Shown: positions 18,301 to 32,840 of the stretch, piece after piece | How the letters are laid out: the number at the start of each line of letters is the position of its first letter | Numbering within the stretch: position 1 is the first letter of the stretch | Assembly (NCBI RefSeq): GCF_007565055.1 | Contig: NC_044561.1 | Location: 31,513,483-31,577,482 of the forward strand | DNA length: 64,000 nt | Direction: 5' to 3' | DNA from: Rhinopithecus roxellana | Lineage: Eukaryota; Chordata; Mammalia; Primates; Cercopithecidae | Position numbers and translations under genes: made by a program | The notes under the pieces: generated by a model | Database searches by the model: none | Told to the model about the DNA's origin: nothing | Seen by the model: only the letters and a program-made list of their open reading frames with translations

Positions 18301-21300
18301 TTCTCAACCTGCTTTTCTCCCTATATTTCCTACCTCAATTTACAGCACTCCCATCCGTCAAGCCAGGCCTCAGGAATCATCCTCAACCCTTTCTCTGACA
18401 CCCTCAGCATCCACTTACAAAAGGCATCTGCCTCACCTTCCACTCTCAATCAGTCATTAAGTCTGGTTAATTCTACCTCCTGAAGTAGTCCTCCTATCTC
18501 CCCATCTCCTGCCAAACTTTAAGCCCTCATCAACTACTGGCTGAATTAATGCAACAGCCACCTAACTCATTTCCCCACCTCTAGTCTTTCCCTCCTAAAA
18601 TCCAGCCTCCATATGTCAGTAAGTAACCTATGTCACATGCAGATCTGACCATGCCACCCAATGCTTTAAACTCCTCAGGGCTCCCCATTGTATACCTAAT
18701 GAAGTCCAAGTTCCACACCATGAGAACTCTCCAAACCTTCATTCCTATCTCACTTCTCCGGCTTCATTTCTCAACTCCCTCATACCTTGTACTGTAAACT
18801 CTAGAACTACATACATTACCAGTCTCTGGCACTCACCATCCTATTTTACACTGTTGCCTTTACTCCTGCTGTTCCTTCTGCCTGCAAAACTCATTTCATC
18901 TTGATTCATCATACTTTTACGCCTTCTTTAAATATAGTTGAGGCATGGTTTACTTTACAAAACCATTCCTGAACCACCAACATGCTGGGTTAAGTGTATA
19001 CCACCCCTGATCTATGTTCACCAGCCTTAATATTCAACCACATTAAACTGAGATTATTCATTAATAGATGTGCTCACCTTCAGTTTTATGCCTTCAGCTC
19101 ACAAGACAATGTGTGCCATAATAAAGGGGATTCTAAACGTTGAACTGAAATAACCCATTCTTCAAAATGATTCATCACTAATCTTCAAATTATAAAGGTA
19201 CAATGATCGAAGACCCACTCTCAATAATTGTTATCAACTTCATACTTAAGTGAGTTGCTACTGGAGCATTAGGTAAGTAAGCTATGATTTGACTTTAAAG
19301 GACTTTCCTGAAAAAGATCACTTTCACTTACCTTACATTTAAGCGTGCAAAAAGGAGCCAAATCTAAGATTTCCGGAAACTTTATGTGTTTGTTAACTTT
19401 GCGTAGGTTAAAACCAGCCTAAAAGAGAAGTATAACAGATTGACTTCTTTTCCTGGAAAAGCAATACAGGTTAAGTAAACCAAAGTCCCCTCTGATGTCC
19501 AAAAGAATATCAACATTAAGTCCTAGTTCAATTTTCTTTGGAGACTCAATTCTTTCTGACCACTAACTGGTTCAAAGTTGGTTTGCTTTTGCTAAGTGCA
19601 CATGTATCACACAAAAAACACACATCAACACATTAAGAAAGCTATTTCCAGCTGGGCACGATGGCACATGCCTGTAATCCCAGCACTGTGGGAAGCTGAG
19701 GCAGGAAGATCACTTGAGCCCAGGAGTTCGAGACCAGCCTGAGCAACACAGTGAGACTCTGTCTCTACAAGAAAATTAAAAAATTAGCTGGACATGGTGG
19801 TAGCCACCTACGATAGAGTCTGAGGTGGGAGGACTGCTTGAGACCGGGAGGTCAAAGCTTCAGCAAGCCACGATCGTGTCATTGCATACCAGCCTGGGTG
19901 ACAGAACAAGACCGTTTCAAAAAGAAGAAAAAAACTGTTCTCGTGAGAAAATTCTCAATGTTTCTGCTTCAGTCATCCAGAAATGCCAGATTAGACCAGA
20001 GGTTCTGAGTGCTTAAAACTCAGCGATAGCATAATACTTTTCTGTGAAACATGCACTCTCAGCCTCATGCTCGAACCAAGCTTAGTGAATTGCTAATAAA
20101 GGCCCATCCAATTACTCAAGCCCATACCAACCACAAGGGGAAAAACGTTCTGAAGATACTGAAAGTACTTTCAGAATTTGGAACACAGTTTAGAAGTTAT
20201 ACAGCTATAGCAAACGTTTTCCAGAAAAGACGAGGTCACCAAAATGATGACAATCTGAGGCACCAATGTCTTTTCATCAAGGGTCCATAAAAATAAGATG
20301 CCACACACAAAACAGAAAAGATCAGCTAATACTCCTAAGCATGAGATATATGTAATACACCAGTCTTTTGTTTTATTTAACCTGAAATAAAAGTAAGATG
20401 CCAATCTTACTAAAAAGAAGAACATGAGTTCTAGGAAATCTGAGGAGATTGTGCCTCCACCTTCACATGCGCCTCTGCCTAGCCCCTATTTTTTTCCCTT
20501 TCTGACTTCATTGACATTAGAGTTAAGAAACAACAGAAAACCAAAGTAACATAGTAATATGTTGAGACAGTACTGAATAAAATAGGTAATAAACAAAGTA
20601 GGTGTTACATATTTAAAACAAATTTTGGGTAACAAGGAATACCTGCTGAAATCTCTTTAAATGAAGAGTGAGAACAGGAGGAGCAAGAGAAATTAGCATC
20701 TGCTTTTTGGCATTGGTATAAACATGCTTCCTTTCACCTAAAGAAAAGAAGAAATTTTTAATGGTGAAAATCATTTTAGACCCCTACAGCATTCAGGTTT
20801 GCTATAAAATCATTTCAAACATCTAAAGCAAGGATCAGTAAGCTTTTTCTATGAAGGACCAGATAACAAACACTGTAGAATTTGTGGAGTAAGAGGCAAA
20901 ATCAAAGATATTTTATAGGTATTTATATGAGATTAAAATGTCCATAAATTATTACTGATGAAATCAAAATACTGTAATAACTGAGAATGATTACAATCAA
21001 AGAGAAAAGTGGAATTACTGTGGAAAGACACAATATTTTGGTTAATGAGGTTCAAAGTTTAGTATATTCCATCATATCAAATACTTTGCAAATGTTCACC
21101 TATAAAAAATATTTTTTAGGCTGGGTGCGATGGCTCACACCTGTAATCCCAAGACTTTGGGAGACCTAGGCGGGCAAATCACTTGAGGTTAGGGTTCGAG
21201 ACCAGGCTGGCCAACGTGGCGAAACCCTATCTCTACTAAAAATACAAAAATTAGCCAGGTGTGGTGGTGGGTGCCTGTAGTCCCAGCTACTTGGGAGGCT

Positions 21301-21398
21301 GAGGCAGGAAAATGTCTTGAACCTGGGAGGTAAAGACTGCAGTGAACTGAGACTGGCCACTGCACTTTAGCCTGGGAGACAGGGCAGGACTCTGTCTC

Positions 21399-21444
<46 letters not shown>

Positions 21445-24400
21445 TACACACACACACACACATACCACACACATATATATATGTATGGTCTCTGAGCTGA
21501 TATATATATAGACAGAAAGTAAGCCCATTCTTGTATGGTCTCTGAGCTGATACATATCTATATATATATATACACACACACATATAATATTTATATATAC
21601 ACATACACACACAAAAACAGCCTTACTTTTTGTCTCTACATACAAATAAATAAAATTTTACTTAGAATTTTAAAATGTTTCAACAATTCTAGTAAAAATC
21701 CTTAGGAATTCATGGCCCCTCCACATCCTATTTACCCAAACTCAAAAAAAAAAAAGGCAGTGGTGAGATAAGGGAAATTGTCAGTATGTTTCTTTTTCCC
21801 ATTTGAGGAAGACTGTAAGAAAGCACTGTCTTCCCAGAGCTTTGCACTGGGCATGTCACATTAGTTCATTGATAAATTCAAGTGTGGCATACTGGGTGCA
21901 AAGGAGGTAAGGGTGGTAAAAAATAGCCACTGTGTGTAAGGATGCTGTGGTGACTGTATTCCAAGGGGATAATTTACCCACAGGGAGAGATGTCAGGGAG
22001 AAAACTGTCCCATTTAACTGCTGCTGGGATGTCATAGTGTATTAGCCAATTCAGTAAAGTCCTACTTCTTCCATCCTTCTATTAAAATATCTACAAAGAA
22101 GAGGACACTTATTCATGCCATCCAAATCCCGATACAATTAGAATAGGAGCACTCTACCTATGTAGGGCAAAATGTGCCCCTGAATATTAATTTTACATAC
22201 AGTGAGAGCATTAAAATACCTTTCATATTTGCCTTTGGTCCATTACACTGTCTCCGTGTGCATACTTCACAAAGCAGTTTATTCGCATCTCGAAGTTTCT
22301 CGTTACGGGTGAACTGATATAAACAATGTTGGATTGAACACTCATCGGTATTGAAAACTTCCCTGTTTGCAAGAGTACAGAAAGCAGTTTCTGGATCTTC
22401 ATTTACAACCTCATACATCTTTGTTCCAGGAGTATGACTATCATTCAGAATCTCTATATTTATTTCATCAGGATGAAGAGCAGCATTCAAATTTAGGTTT
22501 TTGAAACCATTGGAAATGTCCACTTCTCCATTGCTCGCTTCCATTAGGTAGGCACCATTTAAATTCCTAGTACATTCAGTGGGAGAAGATGTTAAAACCT
22601 CCAGATCATTATCCATGTTGATATTTTTCATATCGACTTCCTCTGTGGATTTTTGATTGTCAGTTACACTTTCTATCATTTTTTCTTGGCCATTCAAATC
22701 TTTCTGGTTGACACAATATTCTTTATGCATAACACCCTCTTGTGAAATATGGTTGGATTTAATATTTACTTCTCCTTGAAGTGACATTTCAGCTTCATAT
22801 TCATTATCTTCAGGATGGTCAATAGTACAAATATCATTTAAATGAAGAACTTTTCCTTGAATTTTTTGTTGTCTTCGTTGGTTCTGGGTAAAAAGTATAA
22901 GGTATTAAAAAATAAAGAAAGAGAAAGAAAGAGAGGGAGAAAAGGAGGAAGAGAGACAAAGGAAGAAAGAGAAAGCACATACATGTACTATATCCAGTTT
23001 TGTTGCTTGTCAGTCAAAAATAATTTCCTAAGGAAGAGTTCACTCTCACAATCTGATCCTAAAAAGTTCCTTTACTACCAAGGATCGAATAAATTATGAA
23101 GAAATTGGCTGGGCATGGTGGCTAACACCTGTAATCCTAGCACTGTGGAAGGTCAAAGCAAGAGGATCACAAGAGACCACTTGAGGAGTCTGGGACAAGC
23201 CTGGGCAACATACTGAGACCCCATCTCTAAAAAAAAATAAAAATAAAAATTAGCTGGGCACGTTGGTGTGCACCTGTAGTCCCAGCTACTCAGCAGGTTG
23301 AGGCAGGAGGATCACTTGAGCCCAGGAATTCAAGATTACTGTGAGCTATGATCACGCACACCATACTCCAGCCTAGGTGGCAGAGCAAGACTCTGTCTCA
23401 AAAAATAAATAAATAAATTATGAAGAAAAGTTATTTAGGCCAGGTGCAGTGGCTCACACCTGCAATCCCAACACTTTGGGAGGCTGAAGAGGGCGTCTCA
23501 CTTGAGATGAGGAGTCTGAAACCAGCCTGGCCTACATGGTGAAACCCCATCTCTACTAAAAATACAAAAATTAGCCAGGCATGCCTGTAACGCATCCATG
23601 GGTGGTGCGTGCCTGTTGTCCCAGCTACTCAGGAGACTGAGAAAAGAGAATCGCTCGAACATGGGAGGTGGGGGTTGCAGTGAGCTGAGACCACACCACT
23701 GCACTCCAGCCTGGGCAACAGAGTGACTCTTCCCAAAAAAAAAAGAAAGAAAAAGTTATTTAAACGAAATCAGGAATAAACCATCACCAACCATCAAAAA
23801 AGCACCCTATTGCAGAAATAAAAATACGCAAGACATGGTCTCTGTGCTAAGAGAAGTAATCCAGGCAGAGTAATAAGACTGTTAAACCCAGGCAGTCAAA
23901 TGTTATACCATATGGTGGGTCTGACTACACACCTAACAGAAAGAAATATATCCACATGAGTTACTGGGTCAAGGTTTCACTGAGATTAAAAAAAAAAAAA
24001 AACAAACTGAAAGAACTCAAGGATGTACAAGTACAGTGTAGATTGGTCAGAGGAATGGACAAAAGTATTCTGAGAAAAAAATGGCCTGAAGTTAACAAAG
24101 AAGCAAGGCAGCCACACTTACAGAAGAGAGTGAAGAACTTTTCCCTTTAAATCACTCTTGCCACTTGCAACCTACTTCCAAACAGAGAGGAAAAGAAGGC
24201 ATTTCATCAAGATTCCTGTTACTGAAATGCCTAAAAACCCAAAGGGGTTAGCATTTCTGGTTGTAACTGAAAGAACAACCCGCGTGAGGCTACTCTGTAA
24301 TACCAGAAGAATGAAGGGCAGCCAACAGGATGGGACCCAAACATTTTCTGAAGTGTTTCCGTAAAAACAGAGGAATGCGTGAATAAAACATGAGAAAAGA

Positions 24401-27400
24401 ATATAAGCAAAAACGTCAAAGAAAATGAAACACAAATGGCTCTGAAACATAAAAATATGCTTAATCTAATTTATATTAAAATAAATGCAAAATAAAACTG
24501 CACTGACATAATATTTTCCATCTAACACATCAATCAAAATCTGGAAGTTTGATAACACACAGCTGTCAAGGGTCAGGAGCAGCCTTTGTGAAGGACAATT
24601 AGTATCAACCAAAACTACAAATGCAATCCCTCTTCTCAAAATTTACCCTACAGATGACACATGTGTAGGGTTATTCACTAGAGCATTGACCATTATAGCA
24701 AAAGACTAGAAACAACCTAAATCAATAGAGAAATGGTTAAATGAATTATGGCACATCCATAAAACAGAATCATGCAACTGTAAGAAAGAAAAGAACGAAA
24801 AGAACGAAAAGAACGAAAGAACGAAAGAAAGAAAGAAGAAAGGAAAGAAAGGAAAGGAAAGGAAAGGAAAGGAAAGGAAAGGAAAGGAAAGGAAAGGAAA
24901 GGAAAGGAAAGGAGGAAGGAAAGAAAGAAGAAAGGAAAGAAAGGAGAGGAGAGGGGAGGGGAGGGGAAGGGAGGAGAGGAGAGGAGAGGGGAGGGGAGGG
25001 GAGGGGAGGGGAAGGGAGAAGAAAAGAAAGAAAGGGCCAGGAACAGAGTCTCACATCTGTAATCCCAGCATTTTGGGAGGCTGAAGCGGGCAGGTTATCT
25101 GAGGTCAGGAGTTAGAGACCAGCTTGACCAACATGGCGAAATCTGTCTTTACTAAAAATACAAAAATTAGCCAGGCACGGTGGCACATGCCTGTAATCCC
25201 AGCTACTTGAGAGGCTGAGGCAGGAGAATCACTTGAACCCAGGAGGCAGTGTGCCAAGATCTCGCCATTTGTACTCCAGCCTGGGCGACAAAGCAAGACT
25301 CCATCTCAAAATAAAAAAAAACAGAAAAAGAAAAAAAAAAAAAAAAAGAACAAGTTTTATATACTAAAATGGAAAGGACTCCAAGAATCTAAGTATAAAC
25401 AAACAATACAATCCAGAATGGTGTGTATGGTAAGAAAGGGGGGAAAAAACCAAGACTGCATATTTGTATTTGCTCATATTTTCCAAAAGAAACTCCAGAA
25501 GGATACGTAAGAAGAAACGAAAATGTTTATCTTTGTCATAAAAGGAAAGTGGTGGTCGGCCAGGCGCAGTGGCTCATGCCTGTAATCCCAGCACTTTGGG
25601 AGGCCGAGGCGGGCGGATCACTTGAGGTCAGGAGTTTGAGACCAGCCTGGCCAATAATGGTGAAACCCTGTCTCTACTAAAAATATAAAAATTAGCTAGG
25701 CTTGGTGGCATGCGCCTGTAGTCCTGACTGCTCAGGAGGCTGAGGCATGAGAATTGCTTGAACCTGGGAGAGAGAGGTTGCAGTGAGCAGGGATCATGCC
25801 ACTGCACTCTGGCCTGGGTGACAGCAAGACTCCGTCTCGGTGGCAGCGGGGAAAAAAAAAAAACAGTGGTGGGAGGGGGACTTATTATCTTTATATATTT
25901 TCAAATTTGTGGGTGTCAATATATTAACTCAAAAAATTAAGTTAATTAAATTCACTACAAATACTTGTTACAAGCAATGCAGGATTTTAAAAAGAAGCAC
26001 GACATTTTCTTCCCATATACTCAAAGCAATTTCCCTGCAGAGAATACTAAATGAGCTAAATTCCGCAACTGCCAAATGAAAGTGCTGTATCTAAAACAAC
26101 AGACATGTCTAACCAATGTCATTCAGACTACACACTCAACAGTTCAAAATATAAAATTAGAAGTATATGATTTTCCTACTAATTACCCACCTTGGCTTGC
26201 TTTTTGGCTTGTTTCTTTGCTTTTTTCTGTAAGTGCTTACTTGTTCCAGAAGGAATATCACTTCTCTCTTTTATATAACTGTCATTATCTTTTTCTTCCT
26301 CGCTATCTTGATCTTCATCCTCCATTGTCTTTTTCAGATTTCTATCATTTACACTTTTCTTACCACTCTTAAAATATAGATAACATAGGTCAAAAACAAA
26401 ATTTTACAACTACCATTTGGTGAAAAAAATCCGTGCTATGTAAATATTTTTCTAATTCTATTATATACTAGTTTTATTTTCCACAATATTTGAAAATAGA
26501 CGAGACAAAATTCACTTATCTCATATACTAGAAAGCAATCTTCACATAATGAGAAAACAAGCAAACCAACAAAACAGCAAAAGGCAACGCCACATGCAAG
26601 TGTAATAGAAATACAATGAATTTTATTAGATACATGCTGTGTCACCCTGTAAATATGTCCATTTCCAAATACATTTTCTAAGTGACTTATATAAGTCACC
26701 ACAGTGTATTCTTTTTTATTCTTTTCTTTCTTTGCATGCATATGACAGTTTTAGAAAAAGAGAAAATAAAGTTTGGTGAGACTAATTGCCAAGTAACAAG
26801 CCAAAGGTCTCATAATTCATACAAAGTTGAGTAATGATTTATCCAATACTCATAACATCTCTTTTTTCCTACTACTACTTAAAAGGAACCAAATTAAAAT
26901 GAAATAATACTCTTTATCTAACATTTATGAACTTAGGTGTGCAAGGGATTCGTGGTTAGTCTTATATAACAAAAATAAGTATTAATTTTAATATAAGGAA
27001 AATACTTCTCTGTATGGAAACCAAACTAATTACTTGTACAGAATTCTGAATACATCATCTTTTTTTCATCCTTGTTTTTAAAAGTAGTTACCCTGTTCTT
27101 TATTCAAATCCTAAAAATTATTCTACCTCAAATTAAGAAAAATTTCTGCATGTGCTAGTAATATACAAACTTAAAAAGAGTAACAGGGCTTCCCCCCCGT
27201 AAAATCTTACAGGAAAAAAAACTACTTGAATAAAATAAACTCAATAGTCTTACCTGGTCATCTAAAACTGGGAGAGACAAATCAAGGAAAGATTCATGAA
27301 CCAAGGAGACCTTAACCAATCAAAAAAAAAAGTGTAAAAATGTAAATACTGTAAATGTTACATAGTAAGATATTCCCTGCCCTGTGGGATGGGGGGTAGG

Positions 27401-28550
27401 GGAGGGTTTTAAAATAAACAACGGCTTAAGAAAATTTGAAATGAAAAATTACACAACATTGAGGACTTTGGGTTGGGGGAAATAAATCAAAATGTTTAAC
27501 TTCTTCAAGATTTAAGGAGTGCTGACATTTCCCACAAAGAACCATGCACATCTGAATAGTTTAAAAAGATATCCTATGAAGGTAGAGATTTCTGTTTTTG
27601 AAATAAACAACAGATAAACTACTATATGAATATTAATGAATAAACCCAGTACACATCACATCTACTTACAGTTCTGCATTGATCACACATGATCGTACTA
27701 GTTAGTTCACCACCAAAGATGCGGTCAACAAAACTTGGTATTGATTTTTTCTTCTCATAGTCTAAGGAGAAAAAAAAAAAGTTCATCAATTACCAATTAC
27801 CTTTATATAATTAATTAAACAAGAAAAACTAAAACTACTTACCTATCTAACTCTAAAATTTTATTTTAAATTTCCTGTCCCACAGACTTCTTCCTCCATT
27901 CATAATCACCATTATTTCATTTTTATGCGATAGAAGTCAGTATTATATATTCCACCTCTGAGCATAACATAATTGAACACAATCACCTTTTAGGAATAAG
28001 ACAAAAAAGTCTGTATCCAAGACCTAGTCAGTGGGCAGTAAACTGTGCAAGTCAGTGAGACTTCTATGTCTCTCTCTCTGTTAGTATAAAATGAACAGCT
28101 CGGACTAGGCTGAATGACAGTCTAGCTCCTTAGTTCTAGCTCTAACATTCTAACATTCAAGACTGATAAAAGATACCACAGTAGCAAACTGGGAGAGAAA
28201 ATGCATGTAACTTGTTTTGTGAACTCTAAGACCGAACTCCTTTGATATTTTAAAAACAAAAGAAAGGCCGGGCGCGGTGGCTCAAGCCTGTAATCCCAGC
28301 ACTTTGGGAGGCCGAGACGGGCGGATCACGAGGTCAGGAGATCGAGACCATCCTGGCTAACACGGTGAAACCCCGTCTCTACTAAAAAATACAAAAAACT
28401 AGCCGGGCGAGGTGGCGGGCGCCTGCAGTCCCAGCTACTCGGGAGGCTGAGGCTGGAGAATGGCGTAAACCCGGGAGGCGGAGCTTGCAGTGAGCGGAGA
28501 TCTGGCCACTGCACTCCAGCCCGGGCGACAGAGCGAGACTCCACCTCAAA

Positions 28551-28582
<32 letters not shown>

Positions 28583-31500
28583 AGAAAAACCTCAGGAAAA
28601 TATTTCAAATGAAATCTTCCTTTTATTTTCCTATGTTCCTAGAAATAATCTTGATAAGTTTAATCTAACTAAAAGCCCTAATTTTACTACCTGGTCAGCC
28701 AATTTTCCAAATACATGAAGCCTATAAGCACTATTCAAATGATAATTTATGCGGAACCACACTTTTACGACAGAAAATGCCAGCGGGGATAATTCTCTTC
28801 ATTACTGGCCAGGCTCTAAAGGGCACCAAGGAGGCAAAGAGTTGCTATGAGTTGATTCAGATCTGTGCTTTATAATACAGTAACCCTTAGTCACTTGTGG
28901 CTATGTAAACTTAATTACAATTAAATAAAAATAAAAATAAAAATGTAGTTCCTCAGTTTCACCAGTCACATTTCAGGCGACACACGTGCCCAGTTGCTTC
29001 TATATGGGACAGCAAAGATATAGTAGAGCTCCATCAACACAGGAAGTTCTACTGGGCAGATCTGTCCTAAATCTTTACATGCCATATAATAAGAACTAAG
29101 TTGGCTCCACGATTAATACCAACTACTGACAACTCACAGTAACAAATACAATTCATGTATTACTGCTAATTATAATTTTAAGCTTTTGAAAAGTAAAACT
29201 GTAATTCATCTTAGCTCTATCTTTAATACATAAAAAGAATACACTATAGGTTAAAATTGTCCACTTTTGGAATACCGAATAATTTTTACTAATCAATGTT
29301 GATAAAGAGAAATTATACATTAAGAATTGTGGACTTGGAAATACATGTGCCAGCAATCTTGTCCTAAGATACAGAGGATTTCAACTATAGTGTTTTAGTT
29401 CAAAAAGTCAGACATTACCTTTAACTTTATTTTTTAGTTCTTCATCCAATTTTTCAGTAGAATTACCAAATGCTTTAAGTATTCCTTTACTCACTCTCTA
29501 AAAGTAATAAAATGAATATATATACACTATTAAATTTTAAATTTTATTTTCCTTAGAAAATATGTAATCAAGTCAAGAAAGTGATCAGGATACAGCTGCC
29601 CATTTTTACTAAATAATTCCAAAATCACATTTTCAAAATTAATTCCAGGAGCTAAAAAGGAATTATGCTGCAAAGCAATCACTAAAAAAGGTATTATCTC
29701 ATCATTTCAAGATCTTAAACCTTTTCAAACCAAAGCTTATCAGAACATGCCCGCCTCCTTTGAAAAGCAACTGAAATAGCTTGTCCTATAAGCAGAATGA
29801 TTACGTGAGAGCCACAGGGGCTGACTCCAGTGCTTAAAGCCCAGCTCCATTATTTCTGGGGGACCTTAAACTAGGTACTGAACCTCTCCACAGCCTAGAT
29901 TCTCTATCTATGGAATAGGAAAAAACCACAGTATCCACCTCGCAGAAACTTTGTGAGAACGAAGTAAGGGAATTAATACAAAACACTGAAAACAGTGATT
30001 GGCATAAAATAAGTGCAAAATAAATATTAGTTATCACTATTACGAGTACTCATTAATTCATATCCCCAAATACATTATTTTATATCCTGGCAAATAACAA
30101 AAATTTTAAAATGCAACAAATGTTCCCTGACTCCTACAAAATGAAAATACTTTCTAGATTCAAAAAACAGTGTTAAATCAGACTCAGAATAAGAGTAAGG
30201 GTGTGCTGCACCTGGGAACCATTTTGGGAGAAACATTTTCCAATATTTGGCAGCTCTTCTCATAGGTTAGTACAACAGAACCTTTAAAGAACATTGATGT
30301 TGTAAACATCAACTAAACATAAGCCATCATGAGAAAGAGAATCACTGCTAATTCTCTGGATTCATTCTAATGGTGAAAACATACTAGTTGAAAAAACTGG
30401 TGTAAGAAAAAATTTAAAAGTATGATGGCCTTAATATCTAGCTTTCATTGTTTTAACTCGTAAGATATCAAATGAGACAGAAAGCTTATGAAGATAAGAT
30501 CATAAAATACAATGGTCATAACATGCTAACTTGGTGTTCTTCTGCTCTCATCCCATCCAATAAATAGCGAAGCAGCTCCTGGCTGTCTTGCTGCTGATAG
30601 CCTTTAAACCGCACTGCTCTGGAGAAAAACAAAAAGACGGAAAAGCAATCTTCAGTCTACTAAGATCTGAAGCTATTTTTAGAAAATCTTAGGATCATAT
30701 CCCAAATCTCAGAGAGTTCTAGTTTCTTTTCTTTGTTTTTTTTTTTTTTGAGACGGAGTCTTGCTCTGTTGCCCAGGCTGGAGTGCAGTGGGGCGATCTC
30801 GGCTCACTGCAAGCTCCACCTCCCAGGTTCACACCATTCTCCTGCCTCAGCCTCCAGAGTAGCTGGGACTACAGGGACCCGCCACCACGCCCAGATAATT
30901 TTTTGTATTTTTATTAGAGACAGGGTTTCATTGTGTTAGCCAGGATGGTCTTGATCTCCTGACCTTGTGATCCGCCCACCTCACCCTCCCAAAGTGCTGG
31001 GATTACAGGCGTGAGCCACCACAACCGGCCAGAAAGTTCTAGTTTCTACAAATTCCTGTTTAGTCCACTAACACCGTTGGGAGATTTAACTATCACATAA
31101 AATATATGTTAAAATCCAAATGAAAAAAAACTATGCATTTTGTATACAGAGAGTTGACTAAATGTAATGCTATTAATATTTTTATATTTTAATATTAATA
31201 TGATTTCTCAGCATGTGAAACACTAAAAGCACAATCAAAGTGGATACTCACTTTTTACAGACCTGAGAAAAGAGTTCTTTAGGTGTCACAATCCCCTTTT
31301 TGGTCTCTTGCATCTCATTAAGAAACTGGCTCATGGCTAAAGTAAGAGGGCCTGGAGGCTCAAGGTTTATTTCTAACGGTTCCTGAATATGGGAAAAGAA
31401 ATTACTTTCTTCAGTCAAATTTTGGAATCATTGACTTTACTAAAATCTAATTAGTTAACATATACTGTCAATGTTCCTGACAGAACTGCCCTATTTAAAA

Positions 31501-32808
31501 GTTTAAAATGTACATCAAAAGATACAGAAACTGTTTGGTCACAGACTGTTTTATGCAGAATTCAGCTCTACTATTTTAGTTTTAGATTATCCGGAACACT
31601 TACTACCTAAGAATTGAAAGAGCCAAAGCAAAATGTAAATAATAAAAATGGATAAGGCAATATTTATTTGATTACACAGCTCTTAAGTACCTTAAAGATG
31701 TTAAAAATAATAAGGTAAGCCTAAGGCTTCACAAACATATACACGTTCCCAAGAAGGAAGCTTAACCCTCGAGCACAGAAAATCAGCGCATACACAGAGC
31801 AAACAGATGTAAAGGCTCCTCAAAACTTCTATTAGCCTGAAACTGTTCAACTTAGTAGCCTAAAGTAAAACAAAACCAAAACAGTGGAAATAAGTGTCAA
31901 TTATTCAAAATAATTCAGAAAACAGACATTCAGAGAGGAAAGTTACAGATTAGAAAAGTTTAAAGAACATACTGTTAATGCCAAATCAGGTGGTTCGATT
32001 TTTACAATTGTTCCAGACATTTTCACTTCTTTTAGTAGTTCTCTAAGCACTGGTGTTTGTGACAAGTTCTAGCATGTAGGGTGAAAAAAAAAGAGAAAAA
32101 TTACTTAAAGGCAAATCAACTCAAACACTTCTTAAGTGTCTATTCTATCAAAACAGAAAATCATGACCAACACTAAAATCTCTATTGTATCTGTACTCGG
32201 AAAATGAGAAGTTACAGACGCTTCTCTCCCGGCTCTATATGGGTCATAACTACTTCATTTCTGAACTTATTCATCACCTCAGTGGGGCACTCTCCCACCA
32301 GCCAATCAGAAGTAGCTATCCCCAATACTCCACCATGATTCTCTCACAACCACTTACCGCCACCTGTAGCTACATATTTGCTTCTGTATGAGGTTATCCT
32401 GTGTTTCCGCCGCCCAAGTGCAAGCTCCATGAAAGCAGCAGCAATATTTGTTTCAAACCCACTGCACCCGAGTGCTCACCAAACTGTCTTACTGTTATGC
32501 AATAAAACTTTCCTTAAGTTTTCTCTGGCCAGGCGAGTTGGCTCACGCCTGGAATCTAAACATTTTGGGGAGCCCAAGTGGGTGGACTGCTTGAGCCCAG
32601 AAGTTCAAGACTAGCCTAGGCAACAGGGCGAAACCCCATCTCTACAAAAGATACAAAAACTAGCTGGAAGTGGTGGTGCATGTCTACAGTCCTAGTTACT
32701 CTGGAGGTTAAGGTAGGAGGATTGCTTGAGCCCAAGAGGCAGAGGCTGCAGTGAGCTGAGATCGTGCCACTGCATTCCAGCTGAGTGACAGAGTGAGACC
32801 CTGTCTCC

Positions 32809-32840
<32 letters not shown>

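Noticed and set aside
18259..18483. 74-codon frame rich in Ser/Leu
   Set aside because: Falls in an old L2 remnant; leucine- and serine-rich because of pyrimidine-rich DNA.
24741..25115. 124-codon frame rich in Lys-Glu-Arg-Gly
   Set aside because: It is a pure translation of the purine microsatellite and the start of an Alu; no coding signal.
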